A stretch of DNA of 64,000 bases from Xenoacremonium recifei (GCA_012184525.1 WOFQ01000083.1:1-64000), one strand, 5' to 3'. Counted from the first letter of the stretch, positions 1-11,475 are shown. Made by a program: numbers and translations. Notes: generated by a model not told the origin, from the letters alone.

Positions 1-119
1 AGCTGAACACGTCCTCTTGTCCCTCTAGGGAACAGGCAGGTGCAACTCCTGCAGGACGCTAATTAAAACAACAACAACAAATTTCACGTGGCCACCTCCG
101 TAGCTCCGACGTTAGTGGG

Positions 120-372
120 GTTCATGAAGATTGGGGAAATGCCCACCATTGCGTCCGCTGGCACTGGCAACTCGTCCGTGCTCCGATGGCTATTCCAGTT
201 CATGGGGCTGGGTCCTCCAGAATGAAAGCGTGGAATTCTCAACAGGAAACGGTCCTGCAGACCTGCCAAGGGGCTGAATCCGGTCCTCTGGAGCTTCAGA
301 AGCTTGCAGGGTGTTGGCAAGGGCCATGAGCCTCTCTGCGGCTCGCTGTGATGGTGACGTTGACGCTAACAT
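120..372 (-). pseudogene. N-terminal remnant of a DAO-type FAD oxidoreductase
   Basis: The minus strand from the ATG at 372 encodes a stretch containing FWRTQPHELE. After a frame change near 200 it continues as HRSTDELPVPADAMV. Fungal FAD-dependent amine/amino-acid oxidoreductases typically begin with such a 'SFW..EP......HRST..LP..ADVVIVG' segment just before the FAD-binding GxGxxG loop. Here the reading frame is broken around position 200 and the glycine-rich loop never appears; the frame ends at 84. I read this as a truncated, frameshifted remnant. It lies head to head with, and partly overlaps, the 5' side of the UNC93-like remnant. The family call rests on a short motif only. Confidence 0.4.
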
Positions 373-428
373 GGAGAAGAGGGTGAGTTTGAACTTGAAA
401 TACTAAACAATCAGGGATTTGCTGACAG

Positions 429-1287
429 TTCCGCACGAAGACACTCCTATTGATTCCCGTCTACATTCTGACCTATTTCGGTGACGGTGTTTGGGGAACG
501 TATGTTTATCTCCATCTCTCGGCCCGGGCACGTGCTCTCGCTTCCTTCATCGGCCCTCTACTCGCCGTTTTCATCAACCCATTGTTTGGTATGATTCTTG
601 ACATGAAGAGTGTGGGACCGAAAAGAAAGGGTATTGTGGCGTTCTGGGTCTGGACAGTACCGACTGCGTAAGTGTCTTACCTCACTGTTTACTCTTCAGT
701 ATTTTTCTAACTTTGTGTCTAGAGTCATGCTCATCTGGGTGATGATCAATTTGAAATGGCTTGATGGGCAGCCAGGCACTCTTCGATTGGATTAGTAAGT
801 GGCCAGAGTAATTATTCGAAAGCCCTGAGTTGACAGGTCTACAGTAGCCAACCAACCACTGCTCGTTGGTTTACAATTTGGTTCCCAAATCTAATCTATG
901 TTGTCAACGCGTAAGTGGACAATCCATTCTGACTTTACGTGCTGAGACTCAATATGACTTAGATGGATGTCTCAAACTCTTGTTTACTGGGTCTTGGGCC
1001 AGTTTGCTTCCGATGTCGCCACAAACGCTCGTACTGGGGGTGTTTTCAGTTCTTGGGAAATTGTTGGACAAGCAGTCTCGTATGGTATCAACGCCAAAGC
1101 CTCGAATAAGTTCATTCCTTTCGACGTGTATCTTGGACTATTCTGTGTCGCTATGCCACTGTTCTGGCTTGTTCTAATGGAATTACCGGAGGAGAGCAAG
1201 GCTCCTGTAGTTATCGACGACGAAGGTCACGTCGTGGGGGAGACTAACAAGGTGGTTGAGACAACTCTCCATACTGTTGATGTTTGA
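429..1287 (+). pseudogene. C-terminal half of an UNC93-like (DUF895) MFS membrane protein
   Basis: Four exons (429..667, 723..794, 845..910, 963..1287) with clean GT-AG introns encode a run of membrane segments starting at TKTLLLIPVYILTYFGDG and ending in ELPEESKAP plus a soluble tail. The order of segments matches the second half of fungal UNC93-like transporters, which are roughly 450 residues. The upstream 430 bases show no membrane segments on this strand: the only frame feeding the donor at 383 has a stop near 275, and the opposite strand there holds another gene remnant. The N-terminal half is therefore missing, or would lie unusually far upstream beyond the window. The remaining exons are undamaged, so truncation may be recent. 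Family call fairly sure; pseudogene status is inference. Confidence 0.55.
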
Positions 1288-1759
1288 GGGAGCAAAATAT
1301 ATCAACCCGCTGGACTAAGATACAAAATTCCTCTTCACTCTTATCGAGTATCGTTCTCGGGCTTCTAGCCTGAAGACATCATTCTCTGGCCCGCTATCAC
1401 CTCATAGATGTGAAGGTTGCTTCACCATAAAGTAAGTTTGTGCTTAGTTTTGGAATCACAGATACCTAACGCTCTAGGCGTAGTTGAACCCCTCCTAAGT
1501 TCGTTGCACGGTTCTCGGTTTGAGAATTGATGATTTACCTATTCCAGTTGCCCTGCCCTTATTCTCTTCAACATATTTTCCTTGGCAATGGCATCGCGCT
1601 CTTACAGTCAATCACCTAATACACTGAAGACTTCTAGAATGATGTCATGCAAGCTTCTCCTCTTAGAACATTGGGTTATTCCCGTCTTCATCTGAAGCGA
1701 CATTGTGGAAGTCTTAAGCGTACGTATAAATACTCGACGCGGTAGGAGTTACAAAAGAA

Positions 1760-1954
1760 ATGCGATGTCGTCTTTGGCTCCTTTCTCTAGTGACTTCCTT
1801 CATGTCGACAAGGGTTTTGGGGATAGCAAGTGAACATATGGAAATAATGATCAAGAATAAAATCTCCTCAAAGCGATCATCGAGTCCCGCAGCCAAAGGC
1901 GGACCTAATTCAGCCCCCCCTAAAAACGGTAACGTATCGGATAATGCGGCATAA
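1760..1954 (+). CDS. Hypothetical small secreted protein (weak)
   Basis: A 64-residue frame starts with a short basic segment and a hydrophobic core (MRCRLWLLSLVTSFM) followed by GIA, which could be a signal peptide. The rest is Lys/Ser/Pro-rich and has no cysteines. A TATAAATA-like element lies only about 30 bases upstream of the ATG, which would leave almost no 5' leader. I do not recognise any family. This may be a chance frame. Confidence 0.18.
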   Translation: MRCRLWLLSLVTSFMSTRVLGIASEHMEIMIKNKISSKRSSSPAAKGGPNSAPPKNGNVSDNAA

Positions 1955-2606
1955 TTTAGCAATGTGAAGGGAGCTATGAGCTCCCACATATATTGCATGG
2001 CGACTAATTAGAGAGAAAGCCATTTGAAGATCGACTCATACTCTGCTTGAAGGTACAATTGTTTTCTCGTCGTGCAAAAGATCCTCTCGATTAGGACCGC
2101 CCGGTCGTTAACTACCCAAGATTGAATCATATGTCGATTGTGGCTGCCCGATTAGAGGAGCCTCCGAGATCCTGAACTCACCCTTACAAAGATACCGTCT
2201 CAGGCTCTCGGCGGTGTGACCATATGGGTTTCTTAATCCCGGATACCCTGCGACATGTACCGAGACCCTTGCTCAGCGTATCAACCGATGTAACCACATC
2301 GCACATAAGGGCTTGCAACTTAGTGCCTTTCAATCCCGAAAACGGATTAACCGGGAAGATCGGACATCATTGAACGGGGGGTACCCTCGAGGTCAACGAG
2401 TGAGAGAGAAAGGCGAAGGTGCAGCAAAAGAGCGCCGGCCTCTTCTGTCACCGGAAATAAATACTGGAAGAAAATCCTACTCGTGATACTTTCTTGCCAA
2501 TGGAAATAGGCTAGTCCTTGATCATCACCATTTTCTGGTATATATCTGACGACAATCTCATCCTTTTCTTTTCTTTTCTTCTTCAGCTCCCCAACTTTTT
2601 TTTAGC

Positions 2607-2831
2607 ATGTTGCGTATGATTTCTCCCCGTAACGTGATCGATGACTATGTGCCGAATGTACCGGGCCAACTCCTAGACTACGCAAAAAGATTCCCCGAAG
2701 GCGCTTCTCATCAACAAGACCAGAACTTTTGGGGCCCCACGGCTCCGTACCCCTGCAAACTGATAAGGAACACGCCAGCAAAGAGCGCAGCGCAGCGCAT
2801 AGGAACTTTCGAAGAGAAGTTGAGCAATTAA
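2607..2831 (+). CDS. Hypothetical short ORF behind a CT-rich leader (weak)
   Basis: A 74-residue frame with an ATG at 2607, preceded by a TATATA element near 2539 and a long CT-rich tract typical of fungal core promoters. No signal peptide, membrane segment or family motif is visible. It may be the 5' stub of a decayed gene that kept its promoter, or a chance frame. Confidence 0.18.
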   Translation: MLRMISPRNVIDDYVPNVPGQLLDYAKRFPEGASHQQDQNFWGPTAPYPCKLIRNTPAKSAAQRIGTFEEKLSN

Positions 2832-3296
2832 TATATGAAGATAACCTCTGAATGGTGATTTCGTTAACATCTCAATACTCAAATCAGCAGGTGAGTTCAC
2901 TCTGCAGGAGAGCATGCCACCTACTTTGATCTCACCCCTCCTAGCGAATCACGATAACCACCGCTATTGGATGGCTACAACCTGGGTGCCTCTTTCAGCG
3001 AACAACGAAGCTATTTCTGATTAGCAATGGTGGGGGGCGAATCTTGTTTTCTGCTTGAAATAAAGATATTACTACCGCCAAAGAAAGTAAAGTGTTGGCT
3101 GATCAGTAATGTGATCAGGAACGCGGGCCCGGAAGACACACCCAAAATGGAAGGAGGCATATGATCGTCCGAATGTAAGTTGCTGGGTAGGGTGAATCGC
3201 GAGGTCTACGACCTTCAGTTTTGGGAACTCAAGTGAAGTCTTGTGAAGAGCTTCTCAGTTATCATCGGATAAGATCATGATATAGTAGCTTTGAAG

Positions 3297-3303
3297 TATA
3301 AAG
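3297..3303 (+). promoter_or_regulatory. TATA box of the glutamic protease gene
   Basis: TATAAAA about 120 bases upstream of the ATG at 3421, followed by a pyrimidine-rich leader. Confidence 0.5.
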
Positions 3304-3420
3304 AGTCCTCAGCACCCGACCTTTATTAACTTTCATCGCAAGAAACTTGAATCAAATCTCTCGGCATAACCTGCAGCACTGAATCAAATCCTTTCAAACT
3401 ACTTTCTAGCTTTAGCTACT

Positions 3421-4194
3421 ATGAAGTTCACTTTGTTCCTCGCTCTCTGTGGCCTTGCTACTGCAGCACCCGGCAGAAAGCTGGTGCAGCGCGACTTCTC
3501 TCCTCTCAAGCCACGATCAGCTCGTCGTGCCTTCTCTGACAGTCTTCCAAATCAAAGGACCTCGTCGTCTGCTCTCAAGGGTAACTCTTCTCAGGTCGAG
3601 TACTCTGGCAATTGGGCCGGAGCCGTTCTCATCGGGAGCGGTTACGACCAAGTCAAGGGTACTATCACTGTGCCAGAGGTCAGTGGCTCTAGCGGTGCCG
3701 CTGCTTCTGCCTGGGTCGGCATTGATGGTGACACCTGCGAAAGTGCCATTCTGCAGACTGGCATTTCTTTCTACGCGGATGGAACTTTTGATGCTTGGTA
3801 TGAGTGGTACCCAGACTACTCGTACAGCTTCAGCGGGATTTCTGTCAGCGTTGGAGATGAGATTTATATGGAAGTTGACGCGTCCTCAAAAACCAAGGGC
3901 GTTGCTACGCTCGAGAACTTGACTACTGGAGAGACTGTGTCTCACACCTTCACCAGTACTCCAGCTTCGCTGTGTGAGACCAATGCTGAGTGGATCGTTG
4001 AAGCTTTCGAGGAAGATGGAAGCGAAGTGACTCTTGCCGACTTTGGCACCATAACCTTCACTGGGTGCTCGGCTTCGGGCTCTGGTGGAACTGTTACGCC
4101 TTCCGGCGCCACAATCTTTGACATGGAACCCAGCAACAAGGTCTTGACGGACTGCAGTGTCAGTGGCAGCGAGGTTACTTGCACTTACATTTAA
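3421..4194 (+). CDS. Secreted glutamic protease (eqolisin, peptidase family G1)
   Basis: Single-exon, 257-residue preproprotein. Residues 1-16 form a signal peptide (MKFTLFLALCGLATAA). A basic propeptide rich in Arg/Lys follows to about residue 55, and the mature domain starts near YSGNWAGAVL. The eqolisin active-site signature is present: Gln112 in ILQTG and the glutamate of the AEWIVE motif (Glu190). Paired cysteines (106/185 and 216/245) fit the family's disulfides. These are acid proteases of the aspergilloglutamic/scytalidoglutamic type, acting outside the cell on protein. The length is normal for the family. The gene stands alone with its own TATA box and nothing suggests damage. Function is assigned from family motifs. 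Confidence 0.93.
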   Translation: MKFTLFLALCGLATAAPGRKLVQRDFSPLKPRSARRAFSDSLPNQRTSSSALKGNSSQVEYSGNWAGAVLIGSGYDQVKGTITVPEVSGSSGAAASAWVGIDGDTCESAILQTGISFYADGTFDAWYEWYPDYSYSFSGISVSVGDEIYMEVDASSKTKGVATLENLTTGETVSHTFTSTPASLCETNAEWIVEAFEEDGSEVTLADFGTITFTGCSASGSGGTVTPSGATIFDMEPSNKVLTDCSVSGSEVTCTYI

Positions 4195-5329
4195 GGGAAG
4201 CTGGATGTCCGTGCTCTGCGACTCAAGATCATTAACATGATAGTATGATCATGCACGGAATGAACATCAATGAGCCCATCAGATGATATGCGAAATACGG
4301 CATTTTCACTACATAACTTTGACATCTCCCTGTTAGCGAACAGTCGGTCCTTACCATTGAAATTCTTGTTTATATTCATCTCGTACATAGCATGATATTG
4401 GTGGATAGTACTAAATTTGCCGTCCTCTTATACAATTGAATACTTTGAGTTCCACCAATACTGTCATGTAAACCACGTTTCGATACAATTTACTTTCATG
4501 CACTGAGATTTGTGATCGGGCTGACCGAAACCAACTGCGAGATAGACACGCGTAGACATTGACGACGGCAGTACCCAATGTTGCGTCAGTGTGTCAGCTT
4601 ATAAATACCATCTGGATATTTGATTAATAGTATCAACTCATTTGTCTGAAAACGTAGAAGCTATTCCATATTTTGGAAACTTTTGCTAAGTAGATACACG
4701 TCGACGGTTGTTATAGGAGCTCAACTCAACTGTGCTTGCGATTCGAGTCTTTCTTAACAGTGGACAGCTTATGTTCCTTGTACTTCACTCAGTCCTATAG
4801 GCCTCTTATTGGGGAAATCATAAGATGTTATAACTCTACTAGAATGGAATTTCAGCAATTGTGAATGTCTTGAACCTAATCGATAGTAGTTCTTCTACGC
4901 CAATTTACACGAGTCTTATGTTCAAGTCACAGGGTCCGTGTTTCCGGCATCTTGCGATGTAGTCGACAGACAAGTACAATATAGGAGATATACAGCCCTT
5001 GAAGCTCCAATGTTAGAGAACGTAATCCGTTTTCAGATTGGGGAAGATAGATTCGGGTAGACATCCATATAGCTTTTGAATCTTTGTTGCCAACTCAATG
5101 TAAGAAGAGTAGGCTTATGCTAAAGCTGAAAGAAATAGGGAGGGGTGCAAAAAAGCTGCATATGCAATGATTGCTAAGATGGCTAACGCATCTAGATAGA
5201 ACAGGACAGGGTTATAAACTAGATAATCAGACACTACCAATAAGTACCAATTTCCAAAACAAGCTATAGTATAGTTAACGATTTGCAGCCTAAACCCCGA
5301 TTCTTGTGCCCACACTCACTACTTCACCT
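4195..5329. other. Intergenic, no gene seen
   Basis: Between the protease stop and the 3' end of the downstream minus-strand regulator. AT-rich, with only short unconvincing frames. Confidence 0.6.
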
Positions 5330-7323
5330 CTATGCTACATCGCTTGACTTGATTCCACTAAGTTCGAGGCCCCTACAAACCTGGGTCTTAACGCGGTACT
5401 GCAATTTGTCTTTACCATATGTCATGATGAACTCCTTCCAGCTCTCCAAGTTGTCATCTGCGCCCTGCGACCTTTTGACAAACGTAACCCATAAGCCGCT
5501 TTCTTCAGGAGGCCCTACGACAACGTCCACGAGTCGACAGTCGTCTGCAAGACCAAATGGCGGCTCTACCTAATTCACCTGCAGTTAGAATGCATTTGCT
5601 TATCTGACAGGAAGGCGGCTTGATGGAGAAAGAAAATGTCTTTTCACATCGTGAAGGCTATTAGGACCCCACTCAGTACTCTGACTTACCTGTTCTTCCA
5701 GTGTCGTTCCTTTTTCCGATTCAGTGTTCCTTCTTGTTCCCTTTCTTCTCGCGCTCTTAGCCATGCCTGCTTCAATTTCAACGTAGCGAGCCGCTACGCA
5801 ACCTACTATGTGTGCTTTCCAGAGATTCTCTTGAACGGTCCCATGTTTCAACAGCATATCCACCGCGGTTCTGCGAATATGAGGATGGCGACACTTTACT
5901 GCTGTAAAGTACAAGGCAGGTACGACACCCGGCTCGAAGCTAAACGCTGACAAATTGATCCCTGGCTTTTCGTTTGGTGCAGCAGTATTGCTACAAGTTG
6001 CAAGCTCTTCCTCGTCCGTGTTAATCCTTTCCGAGACCAGATAACGAAGATACTTGGCTGAAAGTAACAGAATGGCGCTGAACGATTCGACATAAGAGTC
6101 GTACTGTGTTTGAGCTATTGCAGTGGTTGCTGAAGTCATTATCTTGGCAAAATGATAATATATCTGCAGGAGCAAAGAGGGCGGCGTCGGCGCTTGACCA
6201 GTAGGGAGCGTCGCGGTGAGCAACGAAAATGCGGTGTACCATCGGGATAGACGGGAGAGGAAAGTACTCTGCATATCCTTGGAGACCGGGGCCTCGTTAC
6301 CTTTAGACTGCGCGAGTTTGTATTCAAAACGCCAACGTAATGATGCATCAATTGTCGCGTACAGATGATTGCGTGCCTCAGCTATTGTCGAGAAAGTCCC
6401 GGGCATATGCGTGAACATGTCAAGTTCCATGGGAACAGGTGACAGACTCCAGCCGAAAATAAGTGCTGTCAGACCGACCCTAAGGTACATAGGTACTATT
6501 TGCTGCTTCACCAGTTTGATGCTGTAAGAATTGGGTCTGTGTGATTCTGCTATTGAACGGAGCAGACGACGGCCTTGCTGTAGAAACCCCAAGGACTCGG
6601 CGTCCTTCTTCTGCATGAATTCCATGCAAACAAACAGAATAGATGTAGCTAATGTCGCAATCTCTTGAGACGGGTGTAGAAAGCCGAAACAATCCGTCAA
6701 GCTCGATATGGATTGGTTATATTGCTGAAGGGTAAATATCTCCATGCTAGCAAGTGCTTGGTCAGACAAGTCATCTCGCACGAGAGTCTCATGGAGGCAA
6801 CTCAATCCAAGAACAGCATGTCGCACTGCCCCTTCAATATGACAGAATTTGAAAACCAAAGAGAACCAAAAGTCGGCATCGTAGTCGGACGCCAGGACCG
6901 GCGCAGTGACGTAACGGAAGAATTCGAATGAACGACGCTCCCTGTATGTAACAAAAGTCGGCGATGCGCCCAATGCCGCCAGTGGTGATATGTCAAGCCA
7001 TTTCTTGAGCACTCTCGAGGACAGCAGATTCTCCCTCACCGGGCCATAACCGGCACACGTGCGGCCGGCCATTGCGCACCGCTTGCAACCAGGCCTAGCC
7101 TCATCACATTTCACCTTGCGCACCCTGCACACTCCGAATCCTTCTTAGCCTGTGCACAAAAGTGTCTTGAGAAGCGGGAAACATACTTGCAGGTCATACA
7201 GCCTGTCCTAACCTTTCTACTGCCCTTACGCCTACTAATCTTTTCCATCTGTTCAGTTTGCGACCCATCCTTAGCGAGCTCGTTTGAAATTTCCATTCTG
7301 CATACAGTGTCCTCAAGGAGCAT
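5330..7323 (-). CDS. Zn2Cys6 transcription factor
   Basis: Three-exon model, complement(join(5330..5569,5648..7124,7187..7323)), 617 residues. The zinc cluster is split by a 62 bp intron after GCMTCK and resumes as VRKVKCDEARPGCKRC, giving canonical CxxCx6C spacing from Cys42. The middle carries the FEFFRYVTAPVLA...FWFSLVFK pattern of the fungal-specific regulator family with a DUF3468-like domain. The last intron (GTGAAA donor at 5647, branch TTCTAAC, AG at 5570) is a weaker call: without it the protein would stop at 5600. With it, the extra exon ends in a pattern (RLVDVVVGPP...SGLWVTFVKR) like the C-terminus of related factors, and the total length is a whole number of codons. Whether it regulates the protease or the quinate cluster cannot be told from sequence. 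Confidence 0.85.
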
Positions 7324-8064
7324 GCACGGGAAGTCTGCTTTGATACCTATTTCAGTGGCTGGAAACGTTCTGTTTCGTGTGTAAGCGGGCCTTTGGAAAT
7401 GCTTGCCGTTGGATCGCCACCCCTAGGCTCCTACTCTGTAGAGATGCACGAAGTACGAGTGCGTATTAAAAATCACGTCGATGCATGTACTCCGTAGACC
7501 GAAGGATGTTGGTTCAACCAACAAGCCCCACAGAAGAGTCTTATTAACTCTCGGACTCGAGTCCGAGGCCCACGTCGCATCGAAATGTGGGATTCCAGAG
7601 CAAGATTTTCTTAATGTTATTGGCTACCTTCACGGTACGTGGAACCACGTCGGCGACATCTGGCTGGAGTCTTTCGACCAAGTCTGCAATATATTTCTCC
7701 TTTTGCAAATAGGATTTAGGCTCCCAAACAAAAAGTCCAGTAACATTATTAGAGTCATTTATATCCGTCGGAATTTCGTTGCCCCGCTTGTCTCAGACTC
7801 CGATGATCGCCTCTGTCGGCCGAGGGTTCTTGCTCAAAGAATCAGGGGGTGCTCGGTGCTTCGAATCTTTGGATTGGCAAGTGATGTGGATTTATGGTAA
7901 GCACGGTGGACACCTAACGGACGAAATGACTTACCAATTCGCCTCAGTTCCGATTGACGGCGGGTAGAAAATGTTTTAAAAGGGAACGACTAACTCTTCC
8001 CAAAAGGCATGTAACTTAAAGACCTTTTTCTTCAATACCTACACTACTTCTATTTATCTTCATC
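7324..8064. other. Divergent intergenic region between regulator and DJ-1 gene
   Basis: No supported gene. Contains one TACTCCGTA element (7488-7496) and, near the end, the likely promoter of the downstream DJ-1/PfpI gene. Confidence 0.5.
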
Positions 8065-8783
8065 ATGGGAGAAAAGACTCGTAAGCTGAACTCTACCAGC
8101 TATCTGTATTGATCCAGAATGATTAACCTGCTTCAGTTCCTACATCTTTCGGACTTCTTGTCTTTCCCGGGTTTGAGGCCTTAGATGCCTTCGGCCCTAT
8201 GGAAGTGCTGAATAACCTATCATCGACGCATAATATGAGCCTCGCAGTGATCGCTGCCAGTCTCGACCCAGTATCAACTGCCCACAAGGGCATGCATTCC
8301 ATCGGACAAAGCATCTTACCAACCCACACCTTTATGAATGCACCAGATCTTGATGTACTTGTTGTACCTGGAGGATATGGTGGATTTGAAGCAGGATCGG
8401 AACTCCTTCAGTGGGTTCGCGAGACTGTGCCCAAGTTAGGAACCTTAATCACTGTCTGCAATGCGGCGGCTATTGTAGCTCAGACGGGTGTACTGGACGG
8501 CAAGTTTTGTACTACGAATAAGGCGCTCTGGAACCAGTGCACCGTCATGGGACCCAAGGTCAACTGGGTTGCGAAAGCACGATGGGTCCGGGATGGTCAT
8601 GTTTGGACATCCTCTGGAGTCAGCGCAGGCATCGATGCTACGCTCGCCTGGGTTGCAAGTGAGTTTGGTGAGGCACAGGCAACTGAGCTCGGCCATGTTC
8701 TAGAGTTTTCTAGGGCTGAATCTCCAGATGATGATCCTTTTTGCGACTTTTATAACTGCAAAGATGTCCCAGCGCAGACGTAG
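8065..8783 (+). CDS. DJ-1/PfpI family protein (glutamine-amidotransferase-like fold)
   Basis: Two exons (8065..8080 and 8137..8783) give 220 residues; the tiny first exon encodes MGEKT and is joined through a 56 bp intron. The fold markers are LLVFPGFEALDAFGPMEVL, VPGGYGG, the nucleophile elbow LITVCNAAA (Cys113) and TSSGVSAGID. This is the pattern of the isonitrile-hydratase/AraC-N-terminal-like branch of DJ-1/PfpI. Substrates of fungal members are mostly unknown. It sits 630 bp upstream of the QutB-like gene on the same strand, so it may be a flank or an accessory of the cluster. Confidence 0.88.
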
Positions 8784-9416
8784 AGACGGAACAGAGGATG
8801 TGGAAAGGCCTTCGAAGTGACACATGAAGGCCGTGTGGTTGGTTTGATGCCTCTCGTTGCATTTTGTTTCCTTAGTACAGGCAAATTGTTGACAATTGCG
8901 AGCTTCATATAAATCGACAATCTGCTATGATAGCAACCAAATCTGAGGGTTGCAAATAGCTAGTGTACCACAATGTCTATCCATACGTCAATTTCGATGA
9001 TATAAAAATCACTCACAGCAACGTGAGGGCCTGTCCATATGAGTAGTAATCCTGCAATTACAAAATCTTTTGGAATAATATTTATTGTTGGAGAGAAAGA
9101 AAGACGGCAACCTTCGTGATACGGGCGTCCAATATTTCGGACCTACTCCGTAATTGGTAGAGCAGTCAAATTAACGAGAGAAACACTTGAGAGTGGATCT
9201 GCGGCCAGAAAGAAAAGGTGGTGAGATGCTGCCATCTCAAGCAGTGACAGGCTAAAGTCATAGCCGACGTTAATTCGGGGCCTTGTCTGAGAGGAAAAGG
9301 CCTTGCGCTCTTATGTCACAGTACTCTAAGCCTCCTCTCTTCCATTAATTCTAGTCGTGGCTAGTACTCGTTACAATTAATTTGGGTGACGCTCCATCGC
9401 TACTACCAACTCATCC
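8784..9416. other. Intergenic, promoter of QutB-like gene
   Basis: No gene. Contains TACTCCGTA at 9144-9152, within a CGG-N7-CCG arrangement (cggacctactccg), a type of spacing used by Zn2Cys6 factors. Confidence 0.5.
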
Positions 9417-10325
9417 ATGCCTCAACCAGTCTTGAACGGCGATAAGATGAATGCTTCAAAAGCTTCAAAGAGAACTAAATTTCATATCTTTGGCAACGGC
9501 ATCTCGTTTAGCATCTCCCCAACCATCCACAATGCTGCATTTAGGTACCACGGTCTGCCCTATGTGTACGACATTCAGGAGTCACAAGACATCTCCGGAG
9601 TGGCTGACCTGATTGGGGATCACGACTTCGGAGGTGCCAGTGTGACAATGCCACACAAGCTCGAGGCTTTTAGATTCTGCGATGAAAAGACCGAGACCGC
9701 GGAGCGCATTGGTGCTATCAACACGCTCATTGTCACGGATAGAAGGGACAAGCGTATCATCATAGGCGACAACACGGACTGGTCGGGCTTATTCACCCTC
9801 ATAAAAAGCTACATGCGGAGGTCGGGAAAGACACCGAACACGGGTCTCGTCATCGGGGCCGGAGGCGCATCACGGGCTGCGATTTACGCACTGTATCGCG
9901 TAGGAGTTCAGAAAGTGTACCTCGTCAACCGGACGAGGGCAACAGCCAATGCTGTTCGGGAAACGTTTCGGGATATCATGGAAATCACAGTCCTCACCAG
10001 CTTGGAGGAGTTACTGGACACAGCCGACGTGGTCATCGGTACCGTGCCTGCGAATACAACCAGTGAAGACCAGTTTCATAATATCTTCCGGAACGAAGGG
10101 CTCTGTATCGACATGTCATACAAGCCAAGGCAGACTCCATTGCTTGCAGTAGCGCGGAGACATCCCGGCTGGGAGATAGTGACGGGCTTAGAGGTTCTGC
10201 TGGCACAGGCATTTGACCAGTATCAGCTGTGGACTGGCAAAGAGCCCCCCAGGAGGGCTATACTGGAGGCTTTGGCGAAGAGAGAGCATGACATTGGACT
10301 GTTGGAATTGGAAGGTAAATTTTGA
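9417..10325 (+). CDS. qutB: Quinate/shikimate dehydrogenase, single-domain (QutB/AroE type)
   Basis: Single exon, 302 residues. It oxidises quinate or shikimate to 3-dehydroquinate or 3-dehydroshikimate with NAD(P). The substrate pocket is intact: SISPTIHNAAF (residues 32-42) with both carboxylate-binding serines, the catalytic Lys81 in MPHK and the NTD pair Asn119/Asp121 in GDNTDWSGL. The cofactor loop is GAGGASRAA at 147-155. Of the three single-domain paralogues in this window it is the most canonical, hence the likely quinate dehydrogenase. Length fits fungal QutB/qa-3. Symbol assigned by motif and context; quinate versus shikimate preference cannot be decided here. Confidence 0.85.
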   Translation: MPQPVLNGDKMNASKASKRTKFHIFGNGISFSISPTIHNAAFRYHGLPYVYDIQESQDISGVADLIGDHDFGGASVTMPHKLEAFRFCDEKTETAERIGAINTLIVTDRRDKRIIIGDNTDWSGLFTLIKSYMRRSGKTPNTGLVIGAGGASRAAIYALYRVGVQKVYLVNRTRATANAVRETFRDIMEITVLTSLEELLDTADVVIGTVPANTTSEDQFHNIFRNEGLCIDMSYKPRQTPLLAVARRHPGWEIVTGLEVLLAQAFDQYQLWTGKEPPRRAILEALAKREHDIGLLELEGKF

Positions 10326-11006
10326 AGCCCTCCTAACAGTGAGATGTACAATGAAATGAGATCTCACGAACTGGATATCAAATGGCCAATACCTGCTATG
10401 GATGGTCCATATGAGAAAGAAATGGCTCTTTTCAGGACTGATTTATACTCATTAAGGCACGTAGCCAATCTAGACTCAAGACACTATTGGAGACAGAATT
10501 ACCCGCGGGCTTTGGTGTTGGGTAAGAGAACTCAGCTTCATCGCAAATGAAAAGCGGAGGATAGAAATATTAATAAGTAACATATTCTCGCCCAGCTAAC
10601 TTCGTATTATCAGTTTCTTGTATATCGTCGTAGATTGAGCCATCGTCTCCAAATATCGTTCGACAGCCCGAAAAGTCTCACGCATTTGGCGTTTTTGATC
10701 TACTACTCACTACTTGTACTCCGTAAACAATGTTAGGATGGAATGTCCGCATTCTCGGCACGAACTGTTTCGCATTTCGGGGCCAAATCCAAAAGGAGCG
10801 CCTTTCCCGCTTCCGAAGTTCCACATCAGTCCAGTAACCAATTGCCGGATCATAGTCCCGGAGATGGGTGGGAACGAGCCAACGGGGCCTGGACACTACT
10901 TGCGCCCTTGTGAGGGGATTTCGGATCGGTGAAGGGATCAGCCGGTCAGTTTTTGAACGCCCCGCCTAGGTAGATGGATCCTTGTTGGACTCCGCTTCCC
11001 TGTGCG
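10326..11006. other. Intergenic, no gene seen
   Basis: Short unconvincing frames only; one TACTCCGTA at 10717-10725. Confidence 0.5.
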
Positions 11007-11475
11007 CTATTCGAGGCATTTTTTTTTTGCTGCGATTCGGACTAATGGGTTGTTCTGCTGCGTGGAGTCCGAAGCAAGGTACGGAGTATTACTAACAGTG
11101 TTCTCACCAAAGAGGGTGCGTACACCTCGGCCGTTGAGAAGCCCGTCATCCAACACTTCCCACCCGTTTACCGTTTCAGGTGTGTCCTCCATCTATTGTT
11201 GGAGTCTCGATAGAATAATTGTAGACGTATCGATCCTGCCCGAATTTAGCAATAGTATTGACTAGCTGCTCCAACAAGTACGTACCGGCTAATGCTTTCT
11301 CCCTGGCCTTCAGGAGGTGGTGTGGGCTAATGTAACCGTCCAGGGTGTTCCCCAGGCGGGGGAGATGGTTGTATGGGGTAGCGGTCGCCTCATCCGCGCG
11401 GGGAAGAACTCGACATTTGCTTCGATGATTCACCGAGTTGCCGCCGAAATTCTTATTCTTAAACTTCTTATCCAC
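11007..11475 (-). pseudogene. Unrecognised gene fragment with apparent frameshift
   Basis: Two protein-like minus-strand frames overlap head to tail: one (11176..11475) contains LPRLGNTLDGYISPHHLLKA and AGTYLLEQLVNTIAKFGQD, the other (11007..11192) contains VNGWEVLDDGLLNGRGV and TLFGENTVSN. The upper frame has no ATG (only a GTG at 11475, with a stop just upstream), and the two would be continuous only after a one- or two-base frame change near 11180. The composition looks like genuine protein rather than noise, but I do not recognise the family. It lies about 90 bp from the divergent permease start. Confidence 0.3.

Larger units (their letters stand above)
1288..3420. other. Long intergenic stretch with two weak small-ORF candidates
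   Basis: No recognisable protein family is encoded on either strand. The stretch contains TATA-like elements at 1725 and near 2539, a pyrimidine-rich tract at about 2560-2585, and two short frames listed separately. The last 120 bases are the leader of the protease gene. Confidence 0.6.

Noticed and set aside
7481..7900. 139-residue plus-strand frame between the regulator and the DJ-1 gene
   Set aside because: No family motif, signal peptide or membrane segment; it begins within a TACTCCGTA element and looks like a chance frame in a promoter region.
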